A stretch of DNA of 64,000 nucleotides from Macropodus opercularis (lineage: Eukaryota > Chordata > Actinopteri > Anabantiformes > Osphronemidae): positions 5,747,501-5,811,500 of the forward strand of contig CM061096.1 of NCBI GenBank assembly GCA_030770545.1, written 5' to 3'. The position numbers were made by a program, and so were the translations under genes. Of this stretch, positions 48,901-57,417 are shown piece after piece; positions within the stretch are counted from its first letter, which is position 1; the number at the start of each line of letters is the position of its first letter. The notes beneath the pieces were generated by a model. The model did not search any database and was not told the origin of the DNA. It saw only the letters and a list, made by a program, of their open reading frames with translations.

Positions 48901-51900
48901 TCAGAAATGTCACAGCCACCCGCTGGGAAAGCAACATCATTGATATTCTGGCACAGATCTTTAACAAAAGCAAAACACAACCCCCCGTTGTCTGTTAAAA
49001 GCTTGGTAAAGAGCTCATATATGTAGTTTTAAGCTATCTGATGGCTGCCTTTGTCATCTGTACCACTCTTCCAGGATGATAGATGAACACATTTAAATGC
49101 AAATAAGGTTCAGCTATCCCATAGCCACTCTCTCTGTGCTCCTCTGTTCAGAAACACCAGGCGTAATTGAATAAAGGCAATATTTTCACTCCAGCAATAG
49201 GCAATATTTTCGTATTTTATTCTCAGCTCCCATTGCTGCTCTGTGATCGAGGTCTCAGATGATGTTGCTTTGTTCTTTAATCCCTCAAACAACACGTAAC
49301 GACGTTAGTGCAGCATCAGATGACTCACTTACAGGGAAGACGGATCGCCGCGAAGTGCGGCCGCATCCGTGTTCCTGTGTAAAGAGGCTGTGATGAAGCG
49401 TTTTGGTGAATCTGCGTCGCGCTGTGGATCCTGTCAAATGGAAGAAACGCTCACAGTCACACGACTGAGCGGCGACAGTTTAATACTCACTGGAGACGCA
49501 CTGAGCGAATCAAAGCTCTCGCGTGTGGGGACGAACGCAAACACTGGCGGCAGAGGATGAAAGGAGGTGACTGGTACTGATGCTGTGTGCGATCAGTTCA
49601 GCGTTTCTCACAGTACAACACACAAGCTATGATATTCATTAAAGGTTATGCATAGTATGAGATATTTGCGATACAAAAGGCCTAATAGAGACATGTTACT
49701 GGCTACTGTATGTGCAGATGCGTCCTTACTGCTGGATGAAGGGGGTGAGCTATTAAATCATTTAATAACTAAACGTGACATAATGGTTTTGGAGTAAATT
49801 CAAATTTGACTATATTGTTTAACATGGATGAAACACAAACAGCAACACTTTGCCTTTGAAGCTACTGTGATATTTGCTTCTTAATCAACACCGGTTACAG
49901 CCAAACATTCATACACACAGTGATGAGAGTCGTTACTACAGCAAGCAACATTTTGTTCAGTTTCTGATCTGTTCGAGAAGAAAACAAGAAATCTCACACT
50001 GGAGACTGGTGCAAAGGTCAAGAGGACAAAACGATGTCTTCTGATTGAAGTAAGCTGATTCAGCTGTGACTGTCTCGCCTCGATGCCTGTTTTTAACTCT
50101 TTGTTCGTTTTGCTTTAGGAAACCACCACCACGACTACCAGCACAGCCACCTGGACCTGACTGCGCTCACGCCGAAGCTGGGTAAGAAAACACGTGCGCG
50201 TCATCTCAATTCCACCGTGTGCCGTCGAAACGAAGTTCTCGAGCGTCTGTTCCGACTTTCAGCGAGATTTGATGGAGGCGATTGACCCGACTTGACTTTC
50301 CGAAGCGATGCGCATTATTGTCTCCCTCTAAATGGAACTTGGCCAAACAATTCTTGTCACAGACTGTTTCCAATTCCGAGCGCAAAAGTAAATCTTTCAG
50401 AGGGAAATTAAAATCGGAGAAACTGATAAAGACACCGTCTGAGTAAATGAAATGCAAAAAGTGTCTAGTAATCATCGGATCATCTGTGCACTTTGCTGAT
50501 GTTATTGAAAACCCAATTACAGTTATTGGAGCCCATCTATTTCTCCAAATGTGATTTTGTGCGAAAGGAGAGCGGCTTTCACTGTGGAGTTATCGAATGG
50601 CTCCGCATCTAAACGGCAGCGAAATGAAACACCGTGTAATTAAAGAGGGAATCCGGCCGTGATTCTTTCAAAGCCTCCCTGTAATAGCGCCGGTGCAGCT
50701 ACATTGTTTTCAGGTTAAAGCCGTGAGACACAAACGCAACATTTTTTTTTGTTTTACCGCCACTCAGACGAGCTTTTCACTGGGAAAAAGGATTTCCAGC
50801 ACCAAATAAAAGTCAAAAAACTCTGAAGCCTGGTTAGCTTCTGATGAGGATTGTTGCTCAATGCATTATTCAACAGTTGCTGCTTTGGACTTTGTGTTAA
50901 CCCCCTTTTTTTTTTGCAATACTAGCTTTCAAGGAGGGCAACCTCTATGCTGTGCACATTGATTGTCATTGATCATTTCTTTCTCACTTGGATTTGTTAG
51001 CCCACAGACAAATGAGATACGGTAAGTGATACACATACACGTGGCGTTTATGTGTATTAATTTTTTTCTTTTGACCTTTTCCTCCATATAAATCATGTAG
51101 CGATCAAGTCTTTACTTGCACTTTTCAAACTCTCCTCTTTTCCGAGCACGTGTCATAAGACTTCCCACCGTTGCATTATAATCCATGACCTTTAGGCCAG
51201 TCTAAAAATCTTTTCTTTGCACATTACTTCACCCTCCTACCCTCCACCTTACCGGCTCTGCACACAGTCTTCCCAAGTCAGTGACTGTCTCCCCTCTACG
51301 CCATATGCTCCTTGGTGTCGTGTGTCCCTTTCCTCCTTGCTGCAGTGGCCACCGAGTCCTATTTTTAAATCCGGCACCAGAAGTCCCTGCCTGTATCTGA
51401 GCCCTTCCCACCCGCTGTGCCTCCTGACCCATGACTGGGCGTCCCAAATACCGAAGCCACGAGAGCCCCGAACATCGCAGAGAGCCTTAATGGTGTCACA
51501 CACATCAGTGACGGCCCAAGCTGAGCTGCTGAAAGCGTTCGTAAAAGGCATCGCTTGAGCTGCTTAGACACAGTTAACAGATGCGGATTCCAGCTGGCAA
51601 TGGACGTGTAAAGGAAAAGAACCAGACGAATAAATGTAGTGTGAAGACATTCTTCGCCAATTAATCTACGCGTTTTACTTAGCTCTGTTCATTAGTTTAG
51701 TTCCTCACACACTGTATCAGCGCTTCATGGAACCTTATAGTCCAGACTCGCACAACAAAGAATCCTGTACGTGACACACACACATAATTCAAATAGGCTG
51801 AGACATTTCAGTAATGTTTTAAATATGAGCGAAAAACAAAAGCAATGTGTGTCCCGACCTTGAATGGACTGTAGAGGTTAAAGTCAATGCAAGGACGCCA

Positions 51901-54900
51901 CGGAGAGTGAACAGATGGGGATCCGTGCGAGTTTGGGCCAAATTTAGAGGGAATCTTTTAAACTGCAGCGAATTTTCAGGTCACTTAATAGTTGAGTTTG
52001 CTTTGTAAATGTACAGACGGAGGAAGGAAAAGGCGTAAAAACATAATAAGAACGTTCCGATCCAGTAGGCAGTGATCCTATTTAGGACCCGGGTTCTGTC
52101 TTTCTCACCCCACACCCACCGCATCCTCCCTCACCCTCTCTATCCCTCTGCCTCCCTCGCTCTCCCCGACAAAGGCGCCTAGTGAATAAAGCCTGTGTTG
52201 CTTGTGACAGCGTACTGACTGCACTGCGCCACTTCCTCCCATGTCACTACAGAGAGGCCCCAGCGGATGAACAACATCCTGACCTCAGCCACGGAGCCCT
52301 ACGACCTGTCCCTCTCCAGATCCTTCCAGAACCTGAGCCATCTGCCGCCCTCCTACGAGTTGGCCCTCAAGCCTGACATAAGTAAATACTCCTCCTCTCT
52401 CCGCAGCTTAAGTAGGTGGTCCTTCATTCGTGTTGCGGGAACGCCGTCACCCTCCTGCCATGTGCGTCGAAGGGGTCGGTACATTCACCATGTCCGTCTT
52501 CATGACACGTCCTGACGTCCATTACAGACTCATACATCACCACGAGAACCTCCAGATGTTCGGGGAAATTACAGTTTTTAAAATGCATGACAGCGATCTC
52601 AGGCCTCGGTATTGATCCCTACTGAGCCATCTATCGACCCATCGACTGACAGCTAATTGGTGTGTAATTTGGCTCCATCTGCAGCCCGTGTCGTGTCGCT
52701 AACGCTGCTTAATGACATGAATAGCTTCTATATGGCAAAAGGATGTTGCTGTAATGTCTCACCAATACAGCTCATTATGTTCGCGAACATTCTCTGCCTG
52801 GTTAAGGATGCGGATGCCGACACGCGGCACCATGAGGCAGGCTTCGAAGACTAAACGATATGAACTGTGAAAACTATAACAAGCGAGGATTAGTTCTCTA
52901 ACCACTTAACACCCAGCGTTGCTTTAAAACACATCGTCACCAGCCTTTTGTGCGGTTCAGACTTAAGCATAAGTAGAATAAAGTGTGCGTCAGACTGGCA
53001 GGTTGTTTAAGCAGCAGTAGCCCCGGAGTCCTCAGAGACAAGCCAGCGTGTGAATGCACTACTCTTGCCTTTACTTTAATCGTAATGTTTTCCTTCGCTA
53101 AAATCAAGGTGGGTAACACACTCCTATATATATTTTTTTTTTTTATTATTATTTATTTATTTTTTTTCTTTATTGTGTTTCAAACTGAGCTCAGGAGAAT
53201 TCTACAAACACGCTTCAAAAGGAATCTTAAAGGCTCCAGGAAATACATGGTATTTTATAAAAACCTATCATTTTGAGAGGACTACTTACGCTTCAGATGT
53301 TCCACTCGAGACCATGTATTTTTTATCTGGCATTTTTGAGATGAACTGCTGCCAGATGAGCTGAAAATGCCGAATTACTGAAGGGATGCTTAGTTCGCAG
53401 GTGGACGTCTCTCACCTGAGCGTGAAAATTCCTACAGCTCACGAAAGTAATCAAAAGGCGCTTTTTCTCCAGCTTTTTAAACTCTGCTTTTGAAATTTCC
53501 TTTATTACATCCAAGTAAACAGTCCCTGAATGCGTTGGGTAACTGTGCGTGCGTCGTGATTGGCATCCGAGTGATTTATGCACAGCAGTGTGAAGCCACG
53601 AGCCGCTGAAGCTGCTGGTCTTTCGTCTTGCGGGTTATGAAATTGAACAGATTCGACGGCACATAGACAGAAACATTTCCCTCATCCTCGATAAGCTGCG
53701 ATGGGCTCGAAATTATTTATCCGTGAAAACACTGCGAAGCTCTTTACCCACATCCACAGTACTTTTGGTTTTGTGGGAGTTACTCACCGAGGGAAAGTTG
53801 TTTAAATGTGCCACTGGTCCCTTTTCCAAGAAAAACATGCATCAGAGGAATCTCCTTTCAGTTCATTCAGCGTTCGTCTTTTATACATTAGCTGTTTCTC
53901 TCCCTTATCAACTGGAGGCTTTGCTGTTATCTCGACTGAGCCTTGTACATACACAGAAAATCACCAAGATGAATCCTGTTGAACTAGAAGGAGACTTTTC
54001 GAAGTTGAGACAGAATTTGTCAAACAAACTGGCAAAGGTGTCCCTTGAAGAAGTTCAATACTAGCATGAGTGAGGTGTTTGGTAATAACTACTATATCTA
54101 TATATGATAAAATAATATGACAATGACTAAATTAACTTATCGTTATTTATTTACAAAATTAAAAACAATATGCAAGTGTTTGTCTTCTTCACGCCTCCCA
54201 GCTCAAGCTCGTCATCATTTAGAAAATGATGCTCGGCCAGTTTCCTGCGCTTCAGTGCATTATATGATTACAGTCCTGCGTGATCAATAGCTGACTCATA
54301 AATATAGAGGCTATATTGAGTGAAATCTGGCCAAGTGGGAGGTGGGCTTTAATTAGGTGTTGCTAGCAATTTGCTGCTTTCGTAGCGCCGCTCCACACGG
54401 GACCCTTTAGCCCCTCGCAATCACTGTAATTGTAAAGTGCCGCCTTTTTTTTTTCCTGCACTGCGGAGATGAGATCAAGCAACATGTACCTCGCTTAAAT
54501 CATTCCAGCCATATAAGACGCACGCCAATAAACAGCAGTTCTTGTAGCTGGCTGATAGGACTTAGCCGTTAAACCCTCCACTGAAATTAATTACGCCATA
54601 AATTCTGTATATAATTCCACGACAGAGAGGACAAAATCTAATTTCCCTTGATATTATGAGTGTGTATTTCTCACATTTTATTAACATGGCTCTCTCTCTA
54701 TTTTTCTGTCGTGCTCCTGTGTTGTTTTGTAGTAGATGATAATTCCTTCTCGTGCAAATCCAACGCTGCCTGCAAGTTGTGTCATAATAAACCGAGGATA
54801 GTGTACTTAACTCGAATCAGCATAACCGCAGAGACCAACAAATACCAAAACTACTAGAGAAGTTCTAGTAGCTCATTGATGTTAGAGTTATACCGTATGA

Positions 54901-56428
54901 TCTTTCAGATCTCTCACAGTGGCTACATACTGGAGATTGACCTATTAATGGAGGCAAGGGCCACAGCTTGTCAATTGTCTGTATGCTTAAGCCCCTGGTT
55001 GGGTTTCGTTGACATTTTCTGCCATAATGTCACATCTAAACCAAACCTTCAGGGAAAAATCTTGGCGCCCGTCGCCACAGGCCAGACTTGGGCTTCCTTC
55101 ATTAGGAATGCACGCGGCAGCAGGCACGAAGTCCCTCGTGGAGGAACAATAAGGTGACCTTCTGTGTTCAGGCACGGCACCTCTCCCCGCGAGGCCAGAC
55201 TCCAGACAAACGGTCCCCATCGTTCCACTTCTCTTTGCCTCTGTGAAGCGTGGTATCGTTCTCCTAAAACGGCCATTTAATCGCTCAGCGCGCGAGCAGT
55301 GATTAACTGGCGCAGCGGTAACGACCCCTCGGCCCCAACAGGAAGTCAGCGAAGGCACCACCAGCACATACACTTGCACTCTGGTGAGTCCTCGCGCTGC
55401 TTGGTATGTCTGAGTTGTCCTGACGCTATAGGACAAACATAACAACAGGTCAACATTGATCACTGGTGTCCGTGTGGACAGCAGGAGATTTGCCAGTAGT
55501 GGGATGGACTTGCCAACTAATTAGCATGTGAGTGAGTCTTTGAGGCTCGTCAGAGATCTGATCTCATCAATATGTGGGACGCAGAAATAAAAAGGAATTT
55601 CTTAGTCTTTTCTGATAAAACCTGACCAAATGCCCTCTAGTCTTTGCTTCCTGAAATAATTTTTCAAACAGCCTTTTTACAGGACCAATGACAGCCTTGT
55701 GCAAAATGCAGATATGGATGCAGATGATGTCTGAGTAGGAAAACATCACAAGTAAAAGCATCTGAGGTCAAAACAGCTTTTGAGGGACGTTCTCTCTCTC
55801 ATTGTGCTCATTTTCTTACTCCTCAGGTGATAAAGACGTTGATGAGTACTATGCGAGGAAACATCATCATCACGACTTTGGTGGCCGGGGTCCGACCCAC
55901 ATGGTGAAGCTGAACCCTGATCCGCAGCAGCACCAGCAGCGGCAGCGTCCGCGTCGGGTCCAGAGGGCCATGTCCCAGGACCACGTCCTGTCCCCTCCCA
56001 GGACGCCACGTCGCGGAGATTACGGCCTGTCGTCCTACGGCGTCATGGCCGCCGCCGCGTACGGAAGCAGCCGCCACCTGTCAGAGGAGCAGCTGCTGTC
56101 AGCAGACCGCCTCCACTCCCAGGATCCCCTGCTGTCTCCGGCGATGAGGCGCGACAAGTTCCGGGAGAAGGCGATGGCGAGGGCGATGTCTCACGCCGAC
56201 ATGCTGATGCCCACCACGCCCGTCGTGGACCGGCACAAGATGACCAAGATGCACTCGCAGCCCAGTGCCTCGAACGACTACAACACGCTGACGGTCAGCA
56301 ACCAAGCGAGCACGTCTAAGCGGCAGGCGTTCGCCTCCCGACGGACACACACAGTTGACCACCTACAGTACATTCCCGGCCACCACCACACATACCACAC
56401 TGCCAGTAAGAACGAGGTGACTGTTTAA
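18382..56428 (+). CDS. shisa6: Shisa6, AMPA-receptor auxiliary subunit (8 coding exons, joined)
   Basis: The CDS joins 18382-18950, 22237-22394, 25966-26061, 26414-26482, 50119-50181, 51001-51021, 52253-52411 and 55827-56428: 1737 nt, 578 residues plus TAA. Every junction has GT/AG ends and keeps frame. Domains in order: signal peptide (about 1-22), eight-cysteine Shisa domain (75-121), one transmembrane helix (about 155-176), and a long cytoplasmic tail with a PPSY motif (357-360) and C-terminal EVTV, a class I PDZ ligand. Family knowledge: SHISA6 is a type I membrane protein of the postsynaptic density that binds AMPA receptors, limits their desensitisation and anchors them through PSD-95 PDZ domains. 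SHISA6 rather than SHISA7 or SHISA9 is chosen from blocks such as ALADILRQQGPVPI, RMNNILTSATEPYDLS and LHSQDPLLSP, which I recall being near-identical in mammalian SHISA6. Whether exons 3-6 are all used together in one transcript cannot be told here. Confidence 0.96.
18951..22236 (+). other. shisa6 intron 1 (3286 nt)
   Basis: The intron lies between a GTGAGA donor and a TTTCAG acceptor. I see no gene in it. A stretch near 19220-19290 vaguely resembles a tRNA-derived repeat but is too diverged to name. The last 200 nt before exon 2 (about 22030-22200) are AT-rich with TAATTAGG and AAATAAATTAGG blocks and may be conserved. Confidence 0.85.
22237..22394 (+). CDS. shisa6: shisa6 exon 2: start of cytoplasmic tail
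   Basis: This 158-nt exon follows a pyrimidine-rich tract ending TTTCAG and ends at a GTAAAC donor. It enters in phase 2, completing Arg190, and leaves in phase 1 with a single G. It encodes residues 191-242, beginning ALADILRQQGPVPI and continuing through KEETPVRTSKNHYTPV, both close to mammalian SHISA6 as I recall it. The segment is just inside the membrane after the basic stop-transfer residues. It is the constitutive upstream partner of the variable exon block: its final G can join the first two bases of any of exons 3-7 without making a stop codon. Confidence 0.95.
24017..24043. repeat. Perfect 12-bp inverted repeat, 3-nt loop
   Basis: The arms are TCTCCCTCCCTT (24017-24028) and its exact complement (24032-24043), separated by TCG. 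One arm is all pyrimidine and the other all purine. Confidence 0.9.
25184..25202. repeat. GAA repeat
   Basis: About six GAA units in intron 2, purine-rich on the sense strand. Confidence 0.85.
25966..26061 (+). CDS. shisa6: shisa6 exon 3: 32-residue cytoplasmic cassette
   Basis: This 96-nt exon lies between a CTCACCAG acceptor and a GTAAAG donor. It is phase 1 at both ends, so skipping removes 32 residues cleanly. The peptide (residues 243-274) contains NFISSGFVTLGRGH, which I recall from the longer mammalian SHISA6 isoform, so this looks like an old, conserved optional exon. The Ser/Thr-rich FISSGFVTLG core is uncharged and sits between basic flanks. No catalytic or named domain is visible. 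It lies only 352 nt from exon 4. Confidence 0.9.
26062..26413 (+). other. shisa6 intron 3 (352 nt)
   Basis: This short intron separates exons 3 and 4, with a GTAAAG donor and a TTTTTACAG acceptor. Its small size next to the 23.6-kb intron 4 suggests exons 3 and 4 may be controlled as a pair. Nothing else is recognised in it. Confidence 0.75.
26414..26482 (+). CDS. shisa6: shisa6 exon 4: candidate 23-residue cassette
   Basis: This 69-nt open segment is bounded by a TTTTTACAG acceptor and a GTACGT donor, phase 1 at both ends. It encodes QHSIDESGQMSWQGDLDIPI followed by SY (residues 275-297), acidic and aromatic in character, unlike the basic His/Ser-rich neighbours. Using the second AG, five bases later, would give a stop within three codons, so the first acceptor is required. 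I do not recall a counterpart in mammalian SHISA6, so it may be a fish-specific or rarely used exon. Support is the exact frame match, canonical splice sites and closeness to exon 3; there is no homology support from memory. Confidence 0.72.
27406..27425. repeat. GT microsatellite
   Basis: An uninterrupted TG run in intron 4, about 0.9 kb after exon 4. Confidence 0.9.
29557..29588. repeat. Perfect 13-bp inverted repeat, 6-nt loop
   Basis: The arms are ATGAATAAATGCA and its exact complement TGCATTTATTCAT, around a C plus five T loop. Confidence 0.9.
30111..30142. repeat. Perfect 12-bp inverted repeat, 8-nt loop
   Basis: The arms are CTTAGGTTCAGG (30111-30122) and CCTGAACCTAAG (30131-30142) with loop TGTATCCC. 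Confidence 0.9.
32842..32945 (+). mobile_element. Degenerate teleost interspersed-repeat tail
   Basis: The stretch has GAGCTGGCGACCCGTCCAGC, then GTTCCCTGCTTCACGCCCAG, and ends in GGATGGATGGATG. The order 'GGCGACCTGTCCAGGGTGT, CCTGCCTCTCGCCC, GGATGGATGG' is very common in fish genomes as the 3' part of an abundant retroposon family. The copy lacks a coding region and carries many changes, so it is an old 3' fragment. The exact family cannot be assigned without a repeat library. Confidence 0.65.
33476..33506. repeat. GAG/GGA trinucleotide repeat
   Basis: About nine GAG units in intron 4, forming a polypurine run on the + strand. Confidence 0.9.
36515..36566 (+). mobile_element. Possible tRNA-derived SINE relic
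   Basis: TATGGCTAAAGCATCCGACC is followed by GTTTGATTCTCGCTCC, which resembles a Pol III B box plus T-arm (GGTTCGATTCCCGCTCC). No full cloverleaf or conserved A box is seen. A decayed SINE head is the best guess. Confidence 0.3.
40018..40025. promoter_or_regulatory. Palindromic CRE, TGACGTCA
   Basis: A perfect cAMP-response element in intron 4. CREB acts at many activity-regulated synaptic genes, but one 8-mer in 64 kb is expected about once by chance. Confidence 0.2.
40185..40460. promoter_or_regulatory. Candidate conserved non-coding element in intron 4
   Basis: Unique, balanced sequence rich in short cores, including GGGATTAAAG, TGCAATTTCAGTAATG and GGAATTTAATTAGCAGTG. No gene or repeat explains it. 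Confidence 0.25.
44120..44515. promoter_or_regulatory. Candidate conserved non-coding element in intron 4
   Basis: Contains ACCTAATCAATTTGGC, CGTATTAATCATACG, CATCATTAATTAGCATC and ATCATTTAATTAGGTAAC. The run of TAATTA and TAATCA cores in otherwise complex sequence is the densest in the intron and is typical of homeobox-bound enhancers. Conservation is not tested. Confidence 0.35.
45860..46110. promoter_or_regulatory. Candidate conserved non-coding element in intron 4
   Basis: Contains GCCCATAATTGCGAAG, TTTAATCGTTTTATCAGC, ATGTAATTACAGC and GCGTAATTATGCAAAAT. Motif-rich, repeat-free sequence. Confidence 0.3.
47108..47132. repeat. TTTG tetranucleotide repeat
   Basis: A run of GTTT units followed by a T run in intron 4. 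Confidence 0.85.
50119..50181 (+). CDS. shisa6: shisa6 exon 5: 21-residue His-rich cassette
   Basis: This 63-nt exon lies between a TTTGCTTTAG acceptor and a GTAAGA donor, phase 1 at both ends. The peptide starts GNHHHDYQHSHLDLTALTP (residues 298-318). The mammalian long isoform has, as I recall, a short optional exon at the same place and phase that also begins Gly-acidic/His, so this is probably its diverged ortholog. Five of the first eleven residues are histidine. It sits 819 nt upstream of the microexon and 23.6 kb downstream of exon 4. Confidence 0.85.
50182..51000 (+). other. shisa6 intron 5 (819 nt)
   Basis: The intron lies between exon 5 and the microexon, with a GTAAGA donor and a TTTGTTAG acceptor. 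A stretch at about 50490-50720 looks like a conserved element (see separate entry). No gene is seen. Confidence 0.75.
50490..50720. promoter_or_regulatory. Candidate conserved element between exon 5 and the microexon
   Basis: Contains AACCCAATTACAG, GTGTAATTAAAGAGGG and CCTCCCTGTAATAGCG in low-repeat sequence. Its position 280-510 nt before a candidate microexon could mean splicing control, enhancer activity or both. Confidence 0.3.
51001..51021 (+). CDS. shisa6: shisa6 exon 6: candidate 21-nt microexon
   Basis: Twenty-one bases between a TTTGTTAG acceptor and a consensus GTAAGT donor encode AHRQMRY (residues 319-325), phase 1 at both ends. An alternative acceptor AG inside it (51006-51007) would leave 14 nt and shift frame into a stop, so the upstream acceptor is the right one. 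A pyrimidine-containing stretch (TTTCTTTCTCACTTGG) precedes it, and two UGC triplets lie about 45-52 nt upstream of the exon. UGC motifs upstream of short exons are a feature of SRRM4-dependent neuronal microexons, though usually nearer the acceptor. Frame-exact fit and strong splice sites are the evidence; no transcript is available. Confidence 0.72.
51022..52252 (+). other. shisa6 intron 6 (1231 nt)
   Basis: The intron runs from a GTAAGT donor to a CACTACAG acceptor. It contains a pyrimidine-rich stretch near 52090-52180 that may be the splicing tract for exon 7. Overlapping open frames at 51217-51571 on both strands have no recognisable protein features. Confidence 0.75.
52253..52411 (+). 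CDS. shisa6: shisa6 exon 7: conserved tail block with PPSY motif
   Basis: This 159-nt exon lies between a CACTACAG acceptor and a GTAGGT donor, phase 1 at both ends. It encodes residues 326-378, containing RMNNILTSATEPYDLS, SRSFQNLSHL and PPSYELAL, the best conserved part of the SHISA6 tail. PPSY fits the PPxY consensus bound by WW domains, and PPxY motifs are common in Shisa-family tails. A pyrimidine tract plus CCGCAG near the 3' end (52390-52406) resembles a second acceptor but is coding. Reading through the donor stays open for about 100 nt, so an intron-retention product would add a short unrelated tail. Confidence 0.95.
53130..53175. repeat. T-rich low-complexity run
   Basis: T runs interspersed with TATTATTATTTATTTATT in intron 7. 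Confidence 0.85.
54200..54660. promoter_or_regulatory. Candidate conserved non-coding element in intron 7
   Basis: Contains ATTTAGAAAATGATGCTCGG, GCTTTAATTAGGTG, CACTGTAATTGTAAAG and AAATTAATTACGCC. The complex, motif-dense texture contrasts with the flanks. Conservation is not tested. Confidence 0.3.
55827..56428 (+). CDS. shisa6: shisa6 exon 8: terminal coding exon with PDZ ligand
   Basis: This exon starts after an ACTCCTCAG acceptor and ends at TAA (56426-56428), encoding Ser379 (split codon) to Val578. It opens with DKDVDEYYARKHHHH, where mammalian SHISA6 has, as I recall, DKEADEYY followed by an Arg/His run. Then come a Gln/Arg-rich stretch, an MSQDHVLSP block, LHSQDPLLSP, a MSHADML block, KMHSQPSASNDYNTL, and the final YIPGHHHTYHTASKNEVTV. 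The last four residues, EVTV, fit the class I PDZ consensus (Thr at -2, Val at 0) used to bind PSD-95. Repeated SP/TP sites suggest proline-directed phosphorylation, by inference. High GC third positions create antisense open frames here that should be ignored. Confidence 0.96.
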
Positions 56429-56964
56429 CCGCAGCGTGAACGGATCCATCAGAAGTCGATAATATCAGCACATCTCTTTGGTTTTCTTTCTTAAGAAACT
56501 GCTGCATTAAACACTCTTCCAGCTTTTTAGCACAAGCTTCCTGTGTCATCCAGATGTTGGCGAAGACGTTTCTCTCTTAGAGCATCATAAGGGCTTTGCG
56601 CATTGAAAGAGGGATCCTTCATGTCAGACATTTGACAGCCAGAAGAAAATATTTTTTAAACCAGACATGGGACTAGAAGGGAGTTCTATCAACTTTATAA
56701 ATATATAAATACACTATATTTACTAATTGTTTTTTCAGTCCTTGTTATAGCTTTAGAGATTCTCATTGACTGAAATACGGAAGCACTTTGAGTGGTGCCT
56801 ATAAAATTGTCCCATTTCAACAATGAAGTGGGTTCGTGGGTTAAAAAGCACAATTATTGAAGTCCTGCTTTGGTTTGTTTTACTTTTCTTCTTCTGTAAG
56901 TGGCCGGAACATATCAGCTTATTAGTGAAAACAAAGGCGATTTCTGTTGCATACGATAGACGAG

Positions 56965-56972
56965 TGTAAATA
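56965..56972 (+). promoter_or_regulatory. Pumilio-type motif TGTAAATA
   Basis: A perfect match to UGUANAUA in the candidate 3' UTR. Further matches are at 57623, 58477 and 58714. Confidence 0.4.
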
Positions 56973-57411
56973 AGCTACACTAGCAGCATTAATACAACAA
57001 AGCTGGCCCTTCTGCGTTGTTGTTTCGGTTTCCTTCTCCCTATCATGGATTCACGACTAATAATTTACATTTTAGATAAGGCAAGTATCCCAAATGAGCA
57101 TTATCTCCACAGATGTGTGAGGATCTAATGGCAGTTTGACGGGAGTATTTTCTTTTTTCTTTACTCGTGCTTGTAGCATAGAATGATTGTGTATGAAACA
57201 CGTGAACACTGTCAGCTGGCAGCTTCTGTCTGCAAACATTATAGAAATCAACAGGTGAAAGTGGCGCCTGATGGTTGTTCGTATGAGCTTAATTTCCCTT
57301 CACGCACTTCATTTGGTTTGTGATCCAGCTGTTGCCATCTCCACATATCAGGCAGGATCGAAGCGTTCATGCTCAGTTGTGATTCTGTGTCCTGGGACTG
57401 AAACAATCATT

Positions 57412-57417
57412 AATAAA
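57412..57417 (+). terminator. Candidate proximal poly(A) signal AATAAA
   Basis: A canonical AATAAA lies 983 nt after the stop codon. The downstream region lacks a strong GU-rich tract, so it may be weak. Confidence 0.35.

Larger units (their letters stand above)
26483..50118 (+). other. shisa6 intron 4 (23,636 nt)
   Basis: This intron makes up about 62% of the start-to-stop span. I find no nested gene on either strand: open frames are short, have no recognisable domains and no splice context. It holds microsatellites (27406-27425, 33476-33506, 47108-47132), two perfect hairpins, one degenerate interspersed repeat, a tRNA-like fragment and several homeodomain-motif-rich stretches that look like regulatory elements. 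The latter are listed separately. Confidence 0.8.
52412..55826 (+). other. shisa6 intron 7 (3415 nt)
   Basis: The intron runs from a GTAGGT donor to a CTCCTCAG acceptor. It contains a T/A-rich low-complexity run at about 53130-53175 and a candidate conserved element at 54200-54660. No gene is seen. Confidence 0.85.

Noticed and set aside
55305..55345. tRNA A-box-like TGGCGCAGCGGTAACG
   Set aside because: No B box or cloverleaf follows; a single A-box match is not enough for a tRNA or SINE call.
55746..56549. Antisense frames over exon 8
   Set aside because: Shadows of biased third positions in the coding exon; the sense frame has clear homology.
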